A stretch of DNA of 64,000 bases from Elioraea tepidiphila DSM 17972 (GTDB lineage Bacteria; Pseudomonadota; Alphaproteobacteria; Acetobacterales; Acetobacteraceae): NCBI RefSeq assembly GCF_000378465.1, contig NZ_KB899910.1:275617-339616 (forward strand), read 5' to 3'. Below are positions 61,789 to 64,000 of the stretch, in pieces. Both the position numbers and the translations under genes were made by a program. Below the pieces are notes generated by a model. The model searched no databases. It was not told the DNA's origin and saw only the letters and a list, made by a program, of their open reading frames with translations. Position 1 is the first letter of the stretch. Each line of letters starts with the position of its first letter.

Positions 61789-63045
61789 GTGGCAGACCAT
61801 CCGCTCCGCGCAACGATCAACGACGAGTTGCACGCGCGCCCGCATCCGCGGCTGACCGCGCCGGCCGTGCTGAGCCATGTCGTGCTGATGGCGGGCGAGG
61901 GCGACGCCGAGGCCGATCGCGAGCGCTTCGCCACATTGTGCCGCGAGCACGGCGCGCCGGTGCCGCCCGAAGGCGCGCGGCATCATGCCGTGGCGCTCGG
62001 CGGGCGCACCCTGCGCTGGGAACGCCACGGCGAGTTCACGGCCGTCACGGTGATCGCCGATGCGGTCGCCGGCGATCAGGACGGCGGCTGGTCCGCGCTC
62101 ACGCCGCCCATCGCCGCCTGGCTGGAGGCGCTTCCGGGCGAGCGACTCGCGGCGGTGCATCTCAAGGTGCTGCCCGGCATCGCCGCCGCCCCGCCGGCCG
62201 AGGCCTTCGCCGGCGAGGTGGTCGGCAGCACGGTCGGCGACGGTGCGGGCGCGGTGTTCGCCGATTTCCGGATCGGCGCGGACGGGTTCACGCGCATGCT
62301 GCTCTACGCCCACAAGCTCACGCCCGGCCGGCTCGGGCGGATGGCACAGCGGCTGCTGGAGATCGAGACCTACCGCATGGCCGCGCTGCTCGGCCTGCCG
62401 CCGGCACGCGCGGCAACACCACAGCTCGCGGCCTTCGAGCGCCGGCTCGACGCAATCGTCGCCGCGACCAGCGCCTCGGCCGAGGACGATCACACGCTGC
62501 TCGACCGGCTGACGCGGCTCGCCGCCGAGGCCGAGGCGCTGGCCGCCGCCAACCGCTTCCGCTTCGCCGCGACCGAGGCCTATGGCGCGCTGGTGAGCGC
62601 ACGGATCGCGGAACTGCACGAGGATCGGGTCGAGGGTGCACAGCGGCTCGGGCTGTTTCTCGAACGCCGCTTCGTGCCGGGCCTGCGCACCTGCGCCGCC
62701 GTCGCACGCCGCGAACGCACGCTGCTCGACGGCATCGCCCGCGCGGGCGGGATGTTGCGTACACGGGTGGAAGTCCGGCTCGCGGCGCAGAACCGCGACC
62801 TGCTGGAGGCGATGGACCGCCGCGCGCGGCTGCAACTGCGGCTCAGCCAGGCGGTCGAGGGCCTCTCCGTGTTCGCGATCGCCTACTATGCGGTAAGCCT
62901 GCTGAAATACATGGCCGAGGGCGTGCCGCTGGTGGGCCTGCCGGATGCCGGCAAGCTCGCCGGGCTGCTCGGCCCGCCGCTGGTGATCGGCGCGACTTGG
63001 TACGCCGTGCGGCGCATCCGCAAGGGGTTGCGCCGCGAGGAGTGA
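61789..63045 (+). CDS. DUF3422 family membrane protein
   Basis: 418 residues from GTG 61789, which begins VADHPLRATINDELHARPHPRL, the conserved DUF3422 start. It is a large soluble domain with heptad-rich helices (about 200-360: LLDRLTRLAAEAEALAAANRFRF...). Two C-terminal membrane helices follow (about 360-378 and 388-405), then a basic tail. The function of DUF3422 is unknown; the architecture suggests a membrane-anchored cytosolic sensor or scaffold. It converges on the HD-domain gene. Confidence 0.88.
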   Translation: MADHPLRATINDELHARPHPRLTAPAVLSHVVLMAGEGDAEADRERFATLCREHGAPVPPEGARHHAVALGGRTLRWERHGEFTAVTVIADAVAGDQDGGWSALTPPIAAWLEALPGERLAAVHLKVLPGIAAAPPAEAFAGEVVGSTVGDGAGAVFADFRIGADGFTRMLLYAHKLTPGRLGRMAQRLLEIETYRMAALLGLPPARAATPQLAAFERRLDAIVAATSASAEDDHTLLDRLTRLAAEAEALAAANRFRFAATEAYGALVSARIAELHEDRVEGAQRLGLFLERRFVPGLRTCAAVARRERTLLDGIARAGGMLRTRVEVRLAAQNRDLLEAMDRRARLQLRLSQAVEGLSVFAIAYYAVSLLKYMAEGVPLVGLPDAGKLAGLLGPPLVIGATWYAVRRIRKGLRREE

Positions 63046-63062
63046 CCCCCGCGCCGCGAGCC

Positions 63063-63710
63063 TCACCCGCCCTTCAGCCAGGGGTCGCTGTCGGCGAACT
63101 GCCCGCCTGCCTCGACCACGCGCCAGAACGTGTAGTCCGCCCAGTGCAGGATCGTGTTCTCCAGGCTGCGCACCAGCAACTCGCCCTCGCCCGAATGCGC
63201 GGCCGCCATGTGCGCCACCGCCTCGGGCAGCCCCATCGTGAGGCAGATATGGATGCCGTAGCCGGGATGGCGGAGCGACGGCATGCCGACCGCGCGCGGG
63301 TTCGCCTTCCAGCGCGCGACGTTCTCCGGGTCGAACTCCCAGACCTTGCCGATGTCATGGCAGAGCGAGCCCGCGATCAGGATGTCGCGGTCGTAGCGGA
63401 ACTCCGGGAACAGCCCGGCCATCTCCTCGGCGATCTTCACCGCCATGCGCGTGACCGAGCGGATATGGTCCGCCTGCGTGCCGTGGCGGAGCGGTGTCGA
63501 GTCGTAGTTGCCGGATGGCTTCATGTCGCCGATGCGCGTGAAGGACGAGGACGCCACCGCCGCCGCCCAGGCATCGGTCACGCCGGCGCGCAACGATGCG
63601 TCCGCGATCCAGCCGATCTCGGGCATCTCGTCGAGGATCGCCGTGCGCATCGCATCGGTGATCTCGATCCGCTTGCCGCGCAGCTCCACCACCCGGACCG
63701 CAGCCGTCAT
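63063..63710 (-). CDS. HD-domain phosphohydrolase-like protein
   Basis: 215 residues. The central HD domain has the first His in DHIRSVTRMAVKIAEEMAG and the HD pair in AGSLCHDIGKVWEFDPENV, with later His residues in RHPGYGIHICLT and MAAAHSGEG. Such proteins are metal-dependent phosphohydrolases acting on nucleotides or other phosphoesters. The start lies only ~50 bases from the end of an IS630-type transposase gene, so its promoter region may be altered by the insertion. Confidence 0.82.
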   Translation of the reverse strand: MTAAVRVVELRGKRIEITDAMRTAILDEMPEIGWIADASLRAGVTDAWAAAVASSSFTRIGDMKPSGNYDSTPLRHGTQADHIRSVTRMAVKIAEEMAGLFPEFRYDRDILIAGSLCHDIGKVWEFDPENVARWKANPRAVGMPSLRHPGYGIHICLTMGLPEAVAHMAAAHSGEGELLVRSLENTILHWADYTFWRVVEAGGQFADSDPWLKGG

Positions 63711-63760
63711 CCTGCACTCTCCCTCGTCGGGCGCCACACGCCCGCTCGAGCCTGATCCAT

Positions 63761-64000
63761 TTACGCTGAAGCATAGCCTGCGTGCCGGAAGTAGTTGGCG
63801 CATTCGGTGGGTGAGAACTCGCCGAGCAGGGCGCCGATGCGGTGCCATACGGTGGCGATGGATCGCTCGTCGGCCTTTCGCAGCAGGGTCTTGAGCTTGG
63901 CGAACATCATCTCGATCGGGTTCAGGTCCGGGCTGTAGGGCGGCAGGGACAGCAGGTGGGCGCCGGTGGCGCGGATGGCGCGGCGGACGGCGACGCCCTT
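63761..64000 (-). mobile_element. IS630-family transposase, C-terminal part (element cut by the window edge)
   Basis: Reading the minus strand from the last base gives 79 residues and a TAA stop at 63761-63763. The sequence LLSLPPYSPDLNPIEMMFAKLKTLLRKA is the signature end of the IS630/Tc1-like DDE domain (final Glu in NPIE). Family elements are about 1.1 kb and insert at TA; the rest lies beyond the window. One element end should lie between 63711 and 63760, but no terminal repeat can be confirmed without the other end. Confidence 0.9.

Overview
The window is about 70% GC and gene-dense, with many 4-bp ATGA/GTGA stop-start overlaps. The gene content (split lhr/ligase repair cassette, Mla lipid-transport proteins, FeS-type photolyase, recO-era-rnc-lepB-acpS block, a bipartite palindromic repeat) fits an alphaproteobacterium. 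Acetobacteraceae/Rhodospirillales (Roseomonas or Elioraea type) is the most likely placement, but this is an inference from gene content and style only.

Layout. 1-1846: the end of uvrB and a flavin-reductase-like gene. 1971-5639: a probable iron-uptake locus with a fused two-domain Fe(III) permease, a Tat-secreted FbpA-type binding protein on the opposite strand, and an unknown 164-residue protein. Four Fur-box-like sites lie in front of these genes, and no ATPase gene is present. 5718-8506: LigI-like amidohydrolase, HpcH/HpaI aldolase, an outer-membrane barrel protein and a glyoxalase-fold protein. 8485-15338: the ligase-associated DNA repair set (exonuclease and ATP-dependent ligase on minus; Lhr-type helicase and PdeM phosphoesterase on plus). 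It is split by a lysE-type exporter that sits between two copies of the 5' end of the exonuclease gene. 15354-17290: two fasciclin-domain exported proteins around a PaiB-like protein.

17488-29920: two converging operons that look like a photo-oxidative-stress and membrane-lipid module. The plus operon holds a class I photolyase, an amine-oxidase-fold flavoprotein, DUF1365, a cyclopropane-fatty-acid-synthase-like methyltransferase, a GPH transporter, a PPP phosphatase, a DUF3833 lipoprotein and a GNAT. The minus operon holds an SDR without its catalytic tyrosine, a DUF6134-like exported protein, an FeS cryptochrome/(6-4) photolyase, a classical SDR and an NTF2-fold protein. 30084-34845: SixA, a CHAD protein, metF, mlaA and mlaC. 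34956-52473: a large cell-surface polysaccharide locus with six glycosyltransferases, an initiating sugar-phosphate transferase, two Wzx-like flippases, two related large membrane proteins, a GT39-like protein, YdcF and two methyltransferases. 52529-56051: recO, era, rnc, lepB, acpS (all minus). 56166-63710: crotonase and acyl-CoA ligase pair, DUF4139, zinc alcohol dehydrogenase, DUF3422 and an HD-domain protein. 63761-64000: the C-terminal end of an IS630-family transposase, cut by the window edge.

No tRNA, rRNA or CRISPR array was recognised. Most very long antisense reading frames are GC-driven shadows and were left out.
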